DNA of 64,000 bases from Kribbella italica (GTDB taxonomy: Bacteria > Actinomycetota > Actinomycetes > Propionibacteriales > Kribbellaceae): positions 930,001-994,000 of the forward strand of contig NZ_JACHMY010000001.1 of NCBI RefSeq assembly GCF_014205135.1, in the 5' to 3' direction. Both the position numbers and the translations under genes were made by a program. Below the pieces are notes generated by a model. The model saw only the letters and a program-made list of their open reading frames with translations, had not been told where the DNA came from and did not search any database. This document shows positions 1-7,996 of the stretch, one piece after another. Numbering within the stretch: position 1 is the first letter of the stretch; each line of letters starts with the position of its first letter.

Positions 1-357
1 CTCGGTGACGATGTCGATCAACGTCTGGCCGGCCGCCGCGTATCCGCCCTGGAGGATCTTCCGGGCCGCCGCGCGCTCGACCGCTTCCCGCGCGAGGTAC
101 ATGTCGCGGACGTCGTCCGGGGTCATGTCCACCACGAACAGGCCGCGGTTGCGGATCGCGACCAGCAGCCCCTCCTGGGTCAGCCGCTGCATGCCCTCAC
201 GCAGCGGGCCCCGGCTGACCCCGAGCTTGCGCGCGAGGTCGGCCTCACCGAGCTGAGTGCCCGGCTTGAGCTCCCCGTGACCGATGGCCTTGCGGAGTTT
301 GTCGGCAATGATGCTCGGCGTCGACTCCTGGGCCAGCGGTTCGATGTAGTTCGTCAC
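1..357 (-). CDS. GntR-family transcriptional regulator (partial, C-terminus outside window)
   Basis: This is the N-terminal 119 codons of a GntR (FadR/VanR-like) repressor; the ligand-binding domain runs off the left edge. The winged helix is recognisable: a helix reading ADKLRKAIGHGELKPG, then DLARKLGVSRGPLREGMQRL as the recognition helix, then the wing. The start is GTG at 357, which overlaps the TGA of the upstream racemase-like gene (GTGA), so the two are translationally coupled. A palindrome upstream of that operon (1102-1113) fits FadR-type operators, so autoregulation is likely. The effector is unknown. Family assignment is confident; the target set is inferred from shared operator sequences. 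Confidence 0.9.
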   Translation of the reverse strand, partial: MTNYIEPLAQESTPSIIADKLRKAIGHGELKPGTQLGEADLARKLGVSRGPLREGMQRLTQEGLLVAIRNRGLFVVDMTPDDVRDMYLAREAVERAAARKILQGGYAAAGQTLIDIVTE

Positions 358-1073
358 TTCTGTGCTCCAAAGAGAGTTCCCAATCCTGGGAACGACGGTA
401 CCGGGCCGAGCAGGTGCAAACCCTTCCAGACCGTCACCTGGTTGGCGGTCAGGACCGGCTTGCCGACGGCTGCCTCCAGCTGGTCGATAATCTGCAAGGT
501 GTGCATCGCGGTGTCCGGCACCAGCACGGCCTCCGCGTCAGGGTGGTCGGCCGCCTTGACCATCGCGACCACCTGGTCCGGCGCGAGCGTGCCGACCTCG
601 GCGGCGGTGATGATCCCGTGGCTGCCCATCGACACGACCTCGGCCCCGCCCGCGGTGAGGAACCGGACGAAGTGCTTGGCGACGTCCTCCGGGTACGACG
701 CGGCGACCGCGACCTTGGTCAGCCCGAGGTGCTTCAGTGCGTCGACGAACGCGATCGACGTCGACGACGCCGGTACGCCGAGCGCCTGGGCCACGCCGGA
801 GGCCTGGTTCCGCGCGCCCTCGGGGCCGAACACGAAACTGCCCGACGTGCAGGCCCACATGACCGCGTCCGGGGCGGCGGCCGCCAGCTCGCTCGCTCCG
901 TCGGCCAGGCGTTCGGCCCGCCCGAGATCCAGCAGCGCGTCGACCCGGTGCGCGTCCTCGCCGACCGAGGTGATCACCACCGGCAGCCGGACCGAGCCGT
1001 CGAGTCGCGCCTCTAGCGCGGGGTAGTCGTCCTCCGCGCTGTGCCCTGGATAGAGCAGGCCTACAGTCACCAT
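354..1073 (-). CDS. Maleate isomerase / Asp-Glu racemase superfamily protein, second catalytic Cys missing
   Basis: This 239-residue cytoplasmic enzyme belongs to the Asp/Glu racemase superfamily (maleate cis-trans isomerase, arylmalonate decarboxylase, EutA). The N-terminal active-site loop CTSGSF is present. At the second half-site, where the family usually has a Cys, this protein reads VLVPDTAMHT without one. The paralogue at 9197-9919 keeps both (CTSGSF and VSCTNLPT). Two-Cys members act as racemases or isomerases. One-Cys members such as arylmalonate decarboxylase do different chemistry, although there the retained Cys is the C-terminal one. The ATG at 1073 has a GGGAG Shine-Dalgarno and the gene overlaps the GntR gene. 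The substrate is unknown. Confidence 0.85.
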   Translation of the reverse strand: MVTVGLLYPGHSAEDDYPALEARLDGSVRLPVVITSVGEDAHRVDALLDLGRAERLADGASELAAAAPDAVMWACTSGSFVFGPEGARNQASGVAQALGVPASSTSIAFVDALKHLGLTKVAVAASYPEDVAKHFVRFLTAGGAEVVSMGSHGIITAAEVGTLAPDQVVAMVKAADHPDAEAVLVPDTAMHTLQIIDQLEAAVGKPVLTANQVTVWKGLHLLGPVPSFPGLGTLFGAQK

Positions 1074-1101
1074 GCTGGCTCCCTGTCACCGGAGTAGGTA
1101 G

Positions 1102-1113
1102 ATTGTCGACAAT
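1102..1113. promoter_or_regulatory. Perfect 12-bp palindrome, probable GntR operator
   Basis: ATTGTCGACAAT is a perfect inverted repeat 29 bp upstream of the racemase-regulator operon. FadR-subfamily GntR repressors commonly bind short TTGT/ACAA-type palindromes. A near-identical site lies at 9958-9973 between the two divergent catabolic operons. Binding is inferred. Confidence 0.6.
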
Positions 1114-1234
1114 GTTAACCCCACTCGCGCCTGGCACTCCCCAGCTCGGACCGTCTGATCCCGACGACTCCCAGGGCGGGGTTCAGATGGTTGACCGGGG
1201 GGAGAGGGAAGGCAGTGGCGCCCCCTCGGATGCG

Positions 1235-1369
1235 GGCGGGTACGGCGTACAGCGGATGCTGCCGTTGCTGGATCTCGACGCGTTGGCCGCGGTGAAGAAG
1301 GTGTTCGTCGGGTTCGGTGACATCACCGCGCTGCACGAGGCGCTGGACGCGCGCGGGCTCGTGACCGTG
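1235..1369 (+). pseudogene. Internal fragment of a peptidase S66 (LD-carboxypeptidase/MccF) gene
   Basis: About 45 codons match the conserved core of S66 LD-carboxypeptidases: GGYGVQRMLPLLD followed by KVFVGFGDITALHEAL and DARGLVT. Family members read GGYGxQRLLPLLD and VGYSDITALHxAL. The Ser of the GYSD nucleophile elbow is Gly here (GFGD), so this copy could not be catalytic. The flanking reading frame (1103-1864) has no recognisable N-terminal or C-terminal S66 portion and runs into a tandem repeat array. I read it as a decayed remnant; the reading frame itself remains open. Confidence 0.7.
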
Positions 1370-1380
1370 CGGCGGGCCGT

Positions 1381-1437
1381 GTTAGCAGGTGGCGAGGCGG
1401 TGAACTCGCAGGCTTCTGGCGGGAAGGTCGTCCGGGG
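1381..1437 (+). repeat. Left copy of an imperfect direct repeat (offset 461 bp)
   Basis: This segment (GTTAGCAGGTGGCGAGG, then GTGAACTCGC and CTGGCGGGAA) recurs with scattered substitutions at 1842-1899. Every aligned block keeps the same 461-bp offset. The two copies bracket the 30-bp tandem array, suggesting that a duplication created or carried it. Confidence 0.65.
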
Positions 1438-1470
1438 GCCGCTGGCCTGGGCGGCGGCGGGGGTCAGCGG

Positions 1471-1755
1471 TCGGGCTGGGGTGGCGATGGGGGTCAGCGG
1501 TCGGGCTGGGATGGCGGCGGGGGCCGGCGGTCGGGCTGGGATGGCGGCGGGGGCCGGCGGTCGGGCTGGGATGGCGGCGGGGGCCGGCGGTCGGGCTGGG
1601 ATGGCGGCGGGGGTCAGCGGTCGGGCTGGGATGGCGGCAGGGGCCGGCAGTCGGGCTGGGATGGCGGCAGGGGTCAGCGGCCGAGCTGGGATGGTGACGG
1701 GGGCTAGCGGCCGAGCCGGGTTGGTGACACGGGCCGGCAGCCGAGCCGGGTTGGT
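1471..1755 (+). repeat. Tandem array of about 9.5 copies of a 30-bp unit
   Basis: Units begin at 1471, 1501, 1531, 1561, 1591, 1621, 1651, 1681, 1711 and 1741 (the last partial), with a degenerate copy at 1441. The core is TCGGGCTGGGATGGCGGCGG followed by GGNC/TCAGCGG. Central copies are near identical and edge copies more diverged, as expected from slippage. In the open plus frame the unit encodes a decapeptide of the form GRAGMAAGAG; on the minus strand it would be Pro/Ala-rich. No expression signal is visible. Confidence 0.9.
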
Positions 1756-1841
1756 GGGTGATGGTGTCGTGGCTTCGCAGGTGCCTGGTGGGGATGGGGG
1801 TCGCGGGGCGGTGGGTGCTGACTTGGGCGGCGGCGGGCTGG

Positions 1842-1899
1842 GTTGGCAGGTGGTGGGGTGGTGAACTCGCGGGGCTCTGGCGGGAACGATCGTCGGGAG
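1842..1899 (+). repeat. Right copy of the 461-bp-offset direct repeat
   Basis: This matches 1381-1437 (GTTGGCAGGTGGTGGGG, then GTGAACTCGC and CTGGCGGGAA). It lies immediately upstream of, and possibly within, the earliest possible start of the FAD/Fe-S oxidoreductase gene. Confidence 0.65.
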
Positions 1900-1914
1900 G
1901 GAGTGGGTGCTGGC

Positions 1915-4900
1915 GTGGCTGGTGTGGGGGTCGGTGGTGGGCGGTCGTCGTACGACGTTGGTCGGCTTGTTCGCGAGTTGCGGGCGCAGTTGCGGGGGTC
2001 CGTCGGTGACGATGCCCGTAGTCGTGCGCTCTACGCGGCGGACGGCTCGAACTACCGGGCCGTTCCGGACCTCGTCGTGGTCCCCGCGGACCAGGCTGAT
2101 CTGGCCGCGGCGGTTGCCTTGGTGGCGGCCGCCGGTGCGCCGGTGACGCTGCGCGGTGGCGGTACGTCGATGGCCGGCAATGCGATCGGCGGCGTGGTGA
2201 TCGATGCATCCCGGCATGTGAATCGGATTCTGTCGCTCGACGTCGAGCGGCGTACTGCGGTGGTGGAGCCTGGCGTTGTTCTCACCGATCTGCTGGCAGC
2301 GGCTCGGCCGCACGGTCTGGCGTTCGGTGCAGATCCGTCGTCGGCCAGCCGGGCCACGCTCGGCGGCATGATCGCGAACAACGCCTGCGGTGCCCACTCG
2401 GTCGCCTGGGGTACGACCGCGGACAATCTTCGTTCCCTCGACACGGTCCTTGCTGACGGCACCTTTCTCACGCTCGACACCGGCGCTTTTGCGGCGATCG
2501 GCGGAGCAGGCGTCGGCGCCCGCCCGAGCGGCGCGGACTCTGGGTTCGGCGCCCGCCCTGACGCCCGCGCCGGCGGACTGGCTCCCAGCGGACCACGTTC
2601 CGCCGGTGCGCCTCCTGGCGCGTGGGACGCGCTAGCCGCCGTACGCGCAGAACTCGCCGCCCGCCCCGGCCGCGAGGGCGACCTCCACCGCCAACTGCAG
2701 GCCCTTGTCGACAGCAACGAACTCATCATCCGCCGCCGCTTCGGTCAGTTCACTCGGCAGATCTCCGGGTACGCGCTGCATCGGCTGCTGCCGGAGAACG
2801 GGTACGACGTCGCGCGTCTGCTCTGCGGCAGTGAGGGCGGCTTCGCCGCGACCCTGCAGGCAACCGTTGCCCTGACCCCCGTACCGCCCGCGAAAGTCCT
2901 GTGTGTGTTGGGTTTCGGCGACTCGATCTCCTCGGCCGACTGTGTCCCGGTCGTTCTGCGCCACGGTCCGTTGACGATGGAGTCGATCAACAGCGATCTG
3001 GTCGAGCGCCTGCCGAGCGAGGTGCGCGACGCCGCGATCCAAGCCGGTCTGCCGGCCGGGCGGGCCTGGTTGCTCGTCGAGATGGGCGGCGTCGACGAAA
3101 CCTCGGCGGCTCGGGCCGCGCAGAGGATGCTGGAAGAACTCCGCGACGGATCACCCGCGACGGCCACGCTCGTCACCGATCCGCGAGCGCAGAGCGTGCT
3201 CTGGCGGTGCCGTACCGACGCCGCCGGCTTGGCGACGCGGCGGGCCGACGGCGCTGAGGCGTGGGGTGGCTGGGAGGACGCGGCCGTTCCGCCCGAGCGG
3301 CTCGGTGCGTACCTGCGCGGCCTCGACGAGCTCCTCGCGCGCCACGGGCTGTCGGGTGCGTCGTACGGGCATTTCGGCGAGGGCTGCATGCACATGCGGA
3401 TCGACTTCGACCTGCTCAGCCGGAGCGGGCTGGCGACGTACCGGACGTTCGTCGAACAGGCGACCGATCTCGTGGTGTCACTGGGCGGATCGGTCTCCGG
3501 CGAGCACGGCGACGGGCGGGCGCGGTCGGAACTGCTGGAACGGATGTACGGCGCCGACGGCGTCCGGCTGCTCGGCGAGCTGAAGCGGATCTGGGACCCG
3601 GCCGGGGTGATGAACCCGGGCATGATCGTCGACCCGCCGCCGGTCGATGCGGCGATCCGCCACGACGGGCCGGCCAAGGATCGCAAGCTGCTGACGGTCT
3701 TTGCCTACGGCAACGACAATCACGACTTCGCCCAGGCGCAGCGGCGCTGCGTGGGGATCGGGAAGTGCCGGCAGAGCTCGGGCGGCGTAATGTGCCCGAG
3801 CTACCAGGTGACCCGTGAGGAGCTGCATTCGACGCGCGGGCGGGCGCACCTGCTGTGGGAGATGCTCGAGGGCGACCTGGTCACCGACGGTTGGAAGTCG
3901 ACCGAGGTTCGCGACGCGCTGGACCTCTGCCTGTCCTGCAAGGGGTGTCAGTCCGACTGCCCGGTGAACGTCGACATGGCGACGTACAAGGCCGAGTTCA
4001 CCCACCACCACTACGCCCGCCGCCCGTGGGCCCGGCCGCTGTCGCACTGGTCGATGGGCTGGCTCCCGCTCTGGTCGCGGTTCGCCTCGCACGCTCCTCG
4101 CCTGGTGAACCGTCTGGCCGGACTGCCGCTGGCCAAACGCCTGGGCGGGATCGCGCCGGAACGCGCGATCCCGGCGTTCGCCGAGCAGACCTTCACGGCA
4201 TGGTTCCGTGGACGCGAGGTGCGCCAGGGGTCCCGCGGCAAGGTCGTGCTGTGGCCCGACACCCTGACCGACCACCTCGCACCGGAGATCGGCCGCGCCG
4301 CCGTCGAGGTCCTCGAAGCTGCCGGGTACGAGGTCGTCATCCCCGCGAAGCCGGTCTGCTGCGGTCTGACCTGGATCTCCACCGGTCAGCTGGGAACGGC
4401 CAAGAACGTCATAGAGCGCTCTCTCGCGGTCTTGGCTCCGTTCCTGGCCGCCGGTACGCCGATCGTCGGCCTCGAACCGAGCTGCACCGCGGCGCTGCGC
4501 CAGGACGCACCGGACCTGCTCGAGAACAACCACCTCGCGGCGGCGGCCGCCGCGTCGACGTACACGTTCGCCGAGTTCCTCCAGCAATCCGGCTGGCAGC
4601 CGCCGCAGGTCGGGGGAGAGGCGCTGGTCCAGCCGCATTGTCACCAGCACGCCGTCCTCGGCTTCGACGCCGACCGCGCGGTGATGCGGGCCGCAGGCAT
4701 CGACGCGGTCGTCCCCGACGCCGGTTGCTGTGGTCTGGCCGGCAACTTCGGCTTCGAGCCCGACCACTACGAGCTGTCCCAGGCCGTCGGAGAGCGCGTT
4801 CTCCTCCCCGCCGTACGGGCTGCGGATGCGTCCACACAGGTCCTCGCGGACGGCTTCAGCTGCCGCACCCAGATCGCCCACGGCACGGATCGCCGCCCTC

Positions 4901-4956
4901 TCCACCTCGCGCAACTCCTGGCCGCCGCACTCGAAGCACCGGGTCGAACGCAGTAG
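1915..4956 (+). CDS. FAD-linked D-2-hydroxyacid dehydrogenase fused to a GlpC-like Fe-S/CCG module
   Basis: About 1013 residues, fusing a GlcD/D-lactate dehydrogenase flavoprotein to a GlcF/GlpC-type electron-transfer unit. The FAD-binding PCMH domain shows TLRGGGTSMAGNAIGG near residue 77 and SRATLGGMIANNACG. The FAD-linked oxidase C domain ends with VSGEHGDGRARSE. Two 4Fe-4S clusters follow (CVGIGKCRQSS...CP near 611; CLSCKGCQSDCP near 671), then two CCG repeats (VCCGLTW near 812, GCCGLAGN near 936). It should oxidise a D-2-hydroxyacid and pass electrons to the quinone pool. A Gly/Ala/Pro-rich insert follows the FAD domain. The start is uncertain: GTG 1915 has GGAGGGAG about 12 nt upstream, and the frame stays open back to 1843. 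Confidence 0.88.
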   Translation: MAGVGVGGGRSSYDVGRLVRELRAQLRGSVGDDARSRALYAADGSNYRAVPDLVVVPADQADLAAAVALVAAAGAPVTLRGGGTSMAGNAIGGVVIDASRHVNRILSLDVERRTAVVEPGVVLTDLLAAARPHGLAFGADPSSASRATLGGMIANNACGAHSVAWGTTADNLRSLDTVLADGTFLTLDTGAFAAIGGAGVGARPSGADSGFGARPDARAGGLAPSGPRSAGAPPGAWDALAAVRAELAARPGREGDLHRQLQALVDSNELIIRRRFGQFTRQISGYALHRLLPENGYDVARLLCGSEGGFAATLQATVALTPVPPAKVLCVLGFGDSISSADCVPVVLRHGPLTMESINSDLVERLPSEVRDAAIQAGLPAGRAWLLVEMGGVDETSAARAAQRMLEELRDGSPATATLVTDPRAQSVLWRCRTDAAGLATRRADGAEAWGGWEDAAVPPERLGAYLRGLDELLARHGLSGASYGHFGEGCMHMRIDFDLLSRSGLATYRTFVEQATDLVVSLGGSVSGEHGDGRARSELLERMYGADGVRLLGELKRIWDPAGVMNPGMIVDPPPVDAAIRHDGPAKDRKLLTVFAYGNDNHDFAQAQRRCVGIGKCRQSSGGVMCPSYQVTREELHSTRGRAHLLWEMLEGDLVTDGWKSTEVRDALDLCLSCKGCQSDCPVNVDMATYKAEFTHHHYARRPWARPLSHWSMGWLPLWSRFASHAPRLVNRLAGLPLAKRLGGIAPERAIPAFAEQTFTAWFRGREVRQGSRGKVVLWPDTLTDHLAPEIGRAAVEVLEAAGYEVVIPAKPVCCGLTWISTGQLGTAKNVIERSLAVLAPFLAAGTPIVGLEPSCTAALRQDAPDLLENNHLAAAAAASTYTFAEFLQQSGWQPPQVGGEALVQPHCHQHAVLGFDADRAVMRAAGIDAVVPDAGCCGLAGNFGFEPDHYELSQAVGERVLLPAVRAADASTQVLADGFSCRTQIAHGTDRRPLHLAQLLAAALEAPGRTQ

Positions 4957-4979
4957 CGGTCAACAATCGACCGCTACTG
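4951..4979 (+). terminator. Hairpin at the 3' end of the FAD/Fe-S dehydrogenase gene
   Basis: CAGTAGCGGTC and GACCGCTACTG form an 11-bp perfect stem around a 7-nt loop (AACAATC). The TAG stop lies inside the 5' arm. There is no U-tract, which is common for actinobacterial terminators. Confidence 0.7.
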
Positions 4980-5025
4980 CTCCTAGCGTTTCCGGTGCAA
5001 GCAACCGCAACCGGAAGGCACCGCC

Positions 5026-5523
5026 ATGACCGTCGCCCCGATCCCGCCGGGCTACACCAGCATCACCCCGTGGATGATCTCCCGGAACACGCTCGCGCTG
5101 ATGGACTACCTGACCCAGGCGTTCGACGCCGAGGACCTCGGCAAGGTGGTCGACGAGCACGGCGTCGTCGGGCACGCGGAGATGCGGATCGGGAACGCGA
5201 TCGTGATGATGTTCGACGCCCGCCCCGAGTGGCCGGCCACCCCGGCGTTCCTGCGCCTGTACGTCGCCGACGCCGACGCCACCCACCGCCAGGCCGTTGC
5301 CGCCGGCGGCACCTCGGTGACGGAGGTGACCGAACTCTTCTGGGGCGACCGGGTCGGCCGCGTTCGCGACCCGTTCGGCAACCTCTACTGGATCCAGACC
5401 CGCGTCGCCGACCTCACCGAGGAGCAGATGATGGCGCGCATGAACGACCCTGAGTTCGTGCGGGCGATGGAGTACGTGCAGAGCGCGAACTTCTTCCCGG
5501 GCTCACCTGCCGAGCAGTCGTAG
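5026..5523 (+). CDS. VOC (glyoxalase/PhnB-like) family protein
   Basis: A 165-residue protein of the vicinal oxygen chelate fold. Visible features are the opening beta strand ITPWMISRNTLALMDYLTQAF, the middle segment GHAEMRIGNAIVMMFD, and the family ending GDRVGRVRDPFGNLYWI. PhnB/YdeM-type members of this group are mostly uncharacterised dioxygenase- or glyoxalase-like proteins. The ATG has GGAAGG upstream. The last 21 bp overlap the convergent M20 gene. The substrate cannot be read from sequence; its position in the catabolic island may be incidental. Confidence 0.85.
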   Translation: MTVAPIPPGYTSITPWMISRNTLALMDYLTQAFDAEDLGKVVDEHGVVGHAEMRIGNAIVMMFDARPEWPATPAFLRLYVADADATHRQAVAAGGTSVTEVTELFWGDRVGRVRDPFGNLYWIQTRVADLTEEQMMARMNDPEFVRAMEYVQSANFFPGSPAEQS

Positions 5524-6702
5524 GGCCGCGAGCGTGTAGGCGCGGGCGGCCGTCAGGAGTTCGGTGACGGCGACGGACTCGTCGGCGCGATGGGCCTGGG
5601 TGGTGACGGAACCGGGGCCGAGGACAACGACCGGTACGGCGAGGTCGCGGGCGATGTAGCCGCCGTCGCAGGCGGCGGTCCAGCCGCCGAGCGGCAGGCC
5701 GGGCCCTCCGGCGGCGGCCAGAGCGGTGTCGGTCGCGCGGACCAGTTCGGCGTCGGCGGAGGTCTCGAAGGCGGGCATCTCCATCGGCATCGCGAGGTCG
5801 ACGGTGAGGCCCCGGTCTTCGAGGTGGAGGCCGGCGACGCGGGCGCGGAGATCGTCGAGGACGGCCTCGGGGGACTCGCCGGGGAGGAGCCGGCGGTCGG
5901 CGACCAGCACGCACTCGGCGGGGACGATCGAACCGCCCGTACCGCCGTGGATCTGCCCGACGCTCCAGGTCGCCGGGCCGAGCAACGGGTGGGGCTTCAG
6001 CGCCAGTTCGGCATGCAGGCGTTCGATCTCGGCGACGACGGCGGCCGCGCCGTAGATCGCGTTCGCGCCGTCGGCGGGGTTGCCCGCGTGGCAGGCGCGG
6101 CCGTGGATCTCGACCCGGAGGTAGGAGTCGCCGCGGGCGCCGATGATTGTCTGCAGGTCGGTCGGTTCGGTCGTGATGCAGCCGCGGAACCGCGGGGCCC
6201 GGTCGCCGGCGCGGCCGACCGAACCGACGTACGCGCGGATTCCCTTGCCGGTCTCCTCCTCGTCGACCAGCGCGGCCAGTTCGACGGGGCCGGTGAGGTT
6301 GGTGCCGCGGAGGGCAGCGAGGGCGGCGAGGGAAGCGGCGAGGCCGCCTTTCATGTCGGAGGCGCCGCGGCCGTAGATGCGGCCGTCGAGCAGTTCGCCG
6401 CCGTACGGGTCGGTGGTCCAGCCGTCGCCGACCGGTACGACGTCGGTGTGGCCGAGCAGGAGGAGACCTGGCGCGTCACCGCCGGGCAACGTGATGCTCA
6501 GGTTGTTCCGGCCGGGTTCGACGAGGGTCTCGGCGACCTCCAGCCCGAGCCCGGCCGCCGCCGCGCTCAGTACGGCGACCGTCGCCGCCTCGTCGCCCGG
6601 CGGGTTCTGGCCGGTTGCCCGCAGCAACGACTGGGTCAGCTCGACCAGCCACTGCTCGTCGATCCGGTCGAGCACGACCTGCTCGGTGCTGGAGATGCCC
6701 AC
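5503..6702 (-). CDS. M20-family deacylase (ArgE/DapE/CPG2-like)
   Basis: A 399-residue zinc amidohydrolase. The metal-site motifs are intact: GHTDVVP, the bridging ASDMKGG, the catalytic DEEETG pair and the ligand-bearing TEPTD. The dimerisation lid starts near GDSYLRVEIHGRACHAG. Such enzymes cleave N-acyl bonds, for example N-acetyl amino acids or succinyl-diaminopimelate. It is last in a four-gene operon (racemase, M24 hydrolase, aminotransferase, M20), only 3 bp after the aminotransferase stop, with a GTG start and AAGGGG upstream. An amide-cleavage step on an N-acylated intermediate is a reasonable inference; the actual substrate is unknown. Confidence 0.88.
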   Translation of the reverse strand: MGISSTEQVVLDRIDEQWLVELTQSLLRATGQNPPGDEAATVAVLSAAAAGLGLEVAETLVEPGRNNLSITLPGGDAPGLLLLGHTDVVPVGDGWTTDPYGGELLDGRIYGRGASDMKGGLAASLAALAALRGTNLTGPVELAALVDEEETGKGIRAYVGSVGRAGDRAPRFRGCITTEPTDLQTIIGARGDSYLRVEIHGRACHAGNPADGANAIYGAAAVVAEIERLHAELALKPHPLLGPATWSVGQIHGGTGGSIVPAECVLVADRRLLPGESPEAVLDDLRARVAGLHLEDRGLTVDLAMPMEMPAFETSADAELVRATDTALAAAGGPGLPLGGWTAACDGGYIARDLAVPVVVLGPGSVTTQAHRADESVAVTELLTAARAYTLAALRLLGR

Positions 6703-6705
6703 GTA

Positions 6706-7992
6706 CTACCCCTTCGTCTGGAGGTCGACGGCTCGTCTCAGCCGGGCGACTCCTTCGTGGATGCGGTCCGGCGGGGTCGACGCGAAGCACAGCCGGAGCG
6801 CGTCGCGGAACCTGCCGCTCGGTGAGAAAGCGCTCCCCGGAATGTAGGCGACGCCTTCGGCCAGCGCGACCTCGAACAGGTCGGCCGCGTCGACGCCGTT
6901 GTCGAGCGTCACCCAGAGGAAGAATCCGCCGTCAGGGTCGGTCCAGTGGGCGATTCCGCCGAAGTGTTCGGTCAGGGCCGCGTGCATCGCTTCCTTGCGC
7001 CGCCGGTACTCCGCGCGCTGCGTGACCAGGTGGTCGGTCAGGTGCCCGCCGGTGAGGAAGCCGGTCACCAGCCGCTGCGCCGGGAGGTTCGTGCAGGTGT
7101 CCATCGCCTGCTTCGCGCTGATCAGCAGCGGCTGCAGCTCCGGCGCGGTGTCCACCCAGCCGACCCGCAGCCCGGGAGCGACGATCTTCGAGAAGGTCCG
7201 CACGCTGAACACCAGCGGATCGCCGCCACCCAGCTCACGCAACGTCGGCAACGGGTCCCCGTCGAAGCGGAGCAACCCGTACGGGTCGTCGTCGAGGACC
7301 ATCGCTCCCCACCGCCGGGCCAGCTCCAGCAGGCGGTGCCGCCGCTCGAGCGACAACGTGGCCCCGGACGGGTTCTGGAACGTGGGGATCGTGTAGATCG
7401 CCTTCGGGAGCCGGCCGGCAGCCGCGACCAGGGCCTCCAGCGCGTCCACGTCCATGCCGTTGTCGTCGACCGGGACCTCGAGCACCTGCGCGCCGTACGA
7501 GAGAGCGGTTGCGCTGCCGTTCGTGTACGTCGGAGACTCGACGACCACCAGATCGCCGGGGTCGACGAACAGCTTGCAGAACAGGTCGAGCCCCTGCATG
7601 CCACCGGCGGTGACGGTCAACCGGTCCGCGGTCGTCTCGTCGCTCGTTCCCCGCAGTACGTCGAGCAGCGCCGCGTGCAGCGGCGGATCGCCTTCGGTGG
7701 CGGCGTAGTCGTAGGAGTCCGGCCGGGCCAGCTGGGTCTCCGCGATCCCGGCCAGGATCGCGGCCGGTACCGCCTCGGCTGCCGGGCTGCCCATCGCCAG
7801 CCGGACGATGTCGTGCTGCTGCTTGTGGAGCAACGACGTGCTGGAGTCGATCACCGACCCGACCAGGCCGGCCGCGCGACCGGCGTACGGCAGGCCCGGA
7901 GGCAGCGCCACGGTCGGAGAACTGATCGCGCTCTCCGCGGCGGAGAGCGCGCTCTCGGGGACGGGGCGGTGGGCAGCTGGGGTGGTCGGCAA
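6706..7992 (-). CDS. PLP-dependent class I/II aminotransferase (2-aminoadipate/MocR-type catalytic domain)
   Basis: 428 residues of fold-type I aminotransferase without the GntR DNA-binding domain found in MocR regulators. Motifs include GGMQGLDLFCKLFVDPGD, TIPTFQNPSGATLS, DDDPYG and the PLP lysine in RTFSKIVAPGLRVGW near residue 268. The start is TTG at 7992: AGGAGG lies 7 nt upstream, and the codon follows the M24 stop by 4 bp. Upstream in-frame starts would run into the M24 gene. It would transaminate an amino acid released by the neighbouring hydrolases to a 2-oxoacid. The D-2-hydroxyacid dehydrogenase across the divergent promoter could then reduce that product (inference). Confidence 0.88.
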   Translation of the reverse strand: MPTTPAAHRPVPESALSAAESAISSPTVALPPGLPYAGRAAGLVGSVIDSSTSLLHKQQHDIVRLAMGSPAAEAVPAAILAGIAETQLARPDSYDYAATEGDPPLHAALLDVLRGTSDETTADRLTVTAGGMQGLDLFCKLFVDPGDLVVVESPTYTNGSATALSYGAQVLEVPVDDNGMDVDALEALVAAAGRLPKAIYTIPTFQNPSGATLSLERRHRLLELARRWGAMVLDDDPYGLLRFDGDPLPTLRELGGGDPLVFSVRTFSKIVAPGLRVGWVDTAPELQPLLISAKQAMDTCTNLPAQRLVTGFLTGGHLTDHLVTQRAEYRRRKEAMHAALTEHFGGIAHWTDPDGGFFLWVTLDNGVDAADLFEVALAEGVAYIPGSAFSPSGRFRDALRLCFASTPPDRIHEGVARLRRAVDLQTKG

Positions 7993-7996
7993 GGTG

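Noticed and set aside
1183..2397. 404-codon minus-strand ORF rich in PARPLTPAAI-type repeats
   Set aside because: It is the antisense reading of the 30-bp array plus the start of the FAD/Fe-S gene; high GC keeps the frame open.
7920..7985. GAGAGCGCGCTCTC-like dyads near the aminotransferase start
   Set aside because: They lie within coding sequence, are not perfect operators, and similar GCGCTCTC strings recur in several genes.
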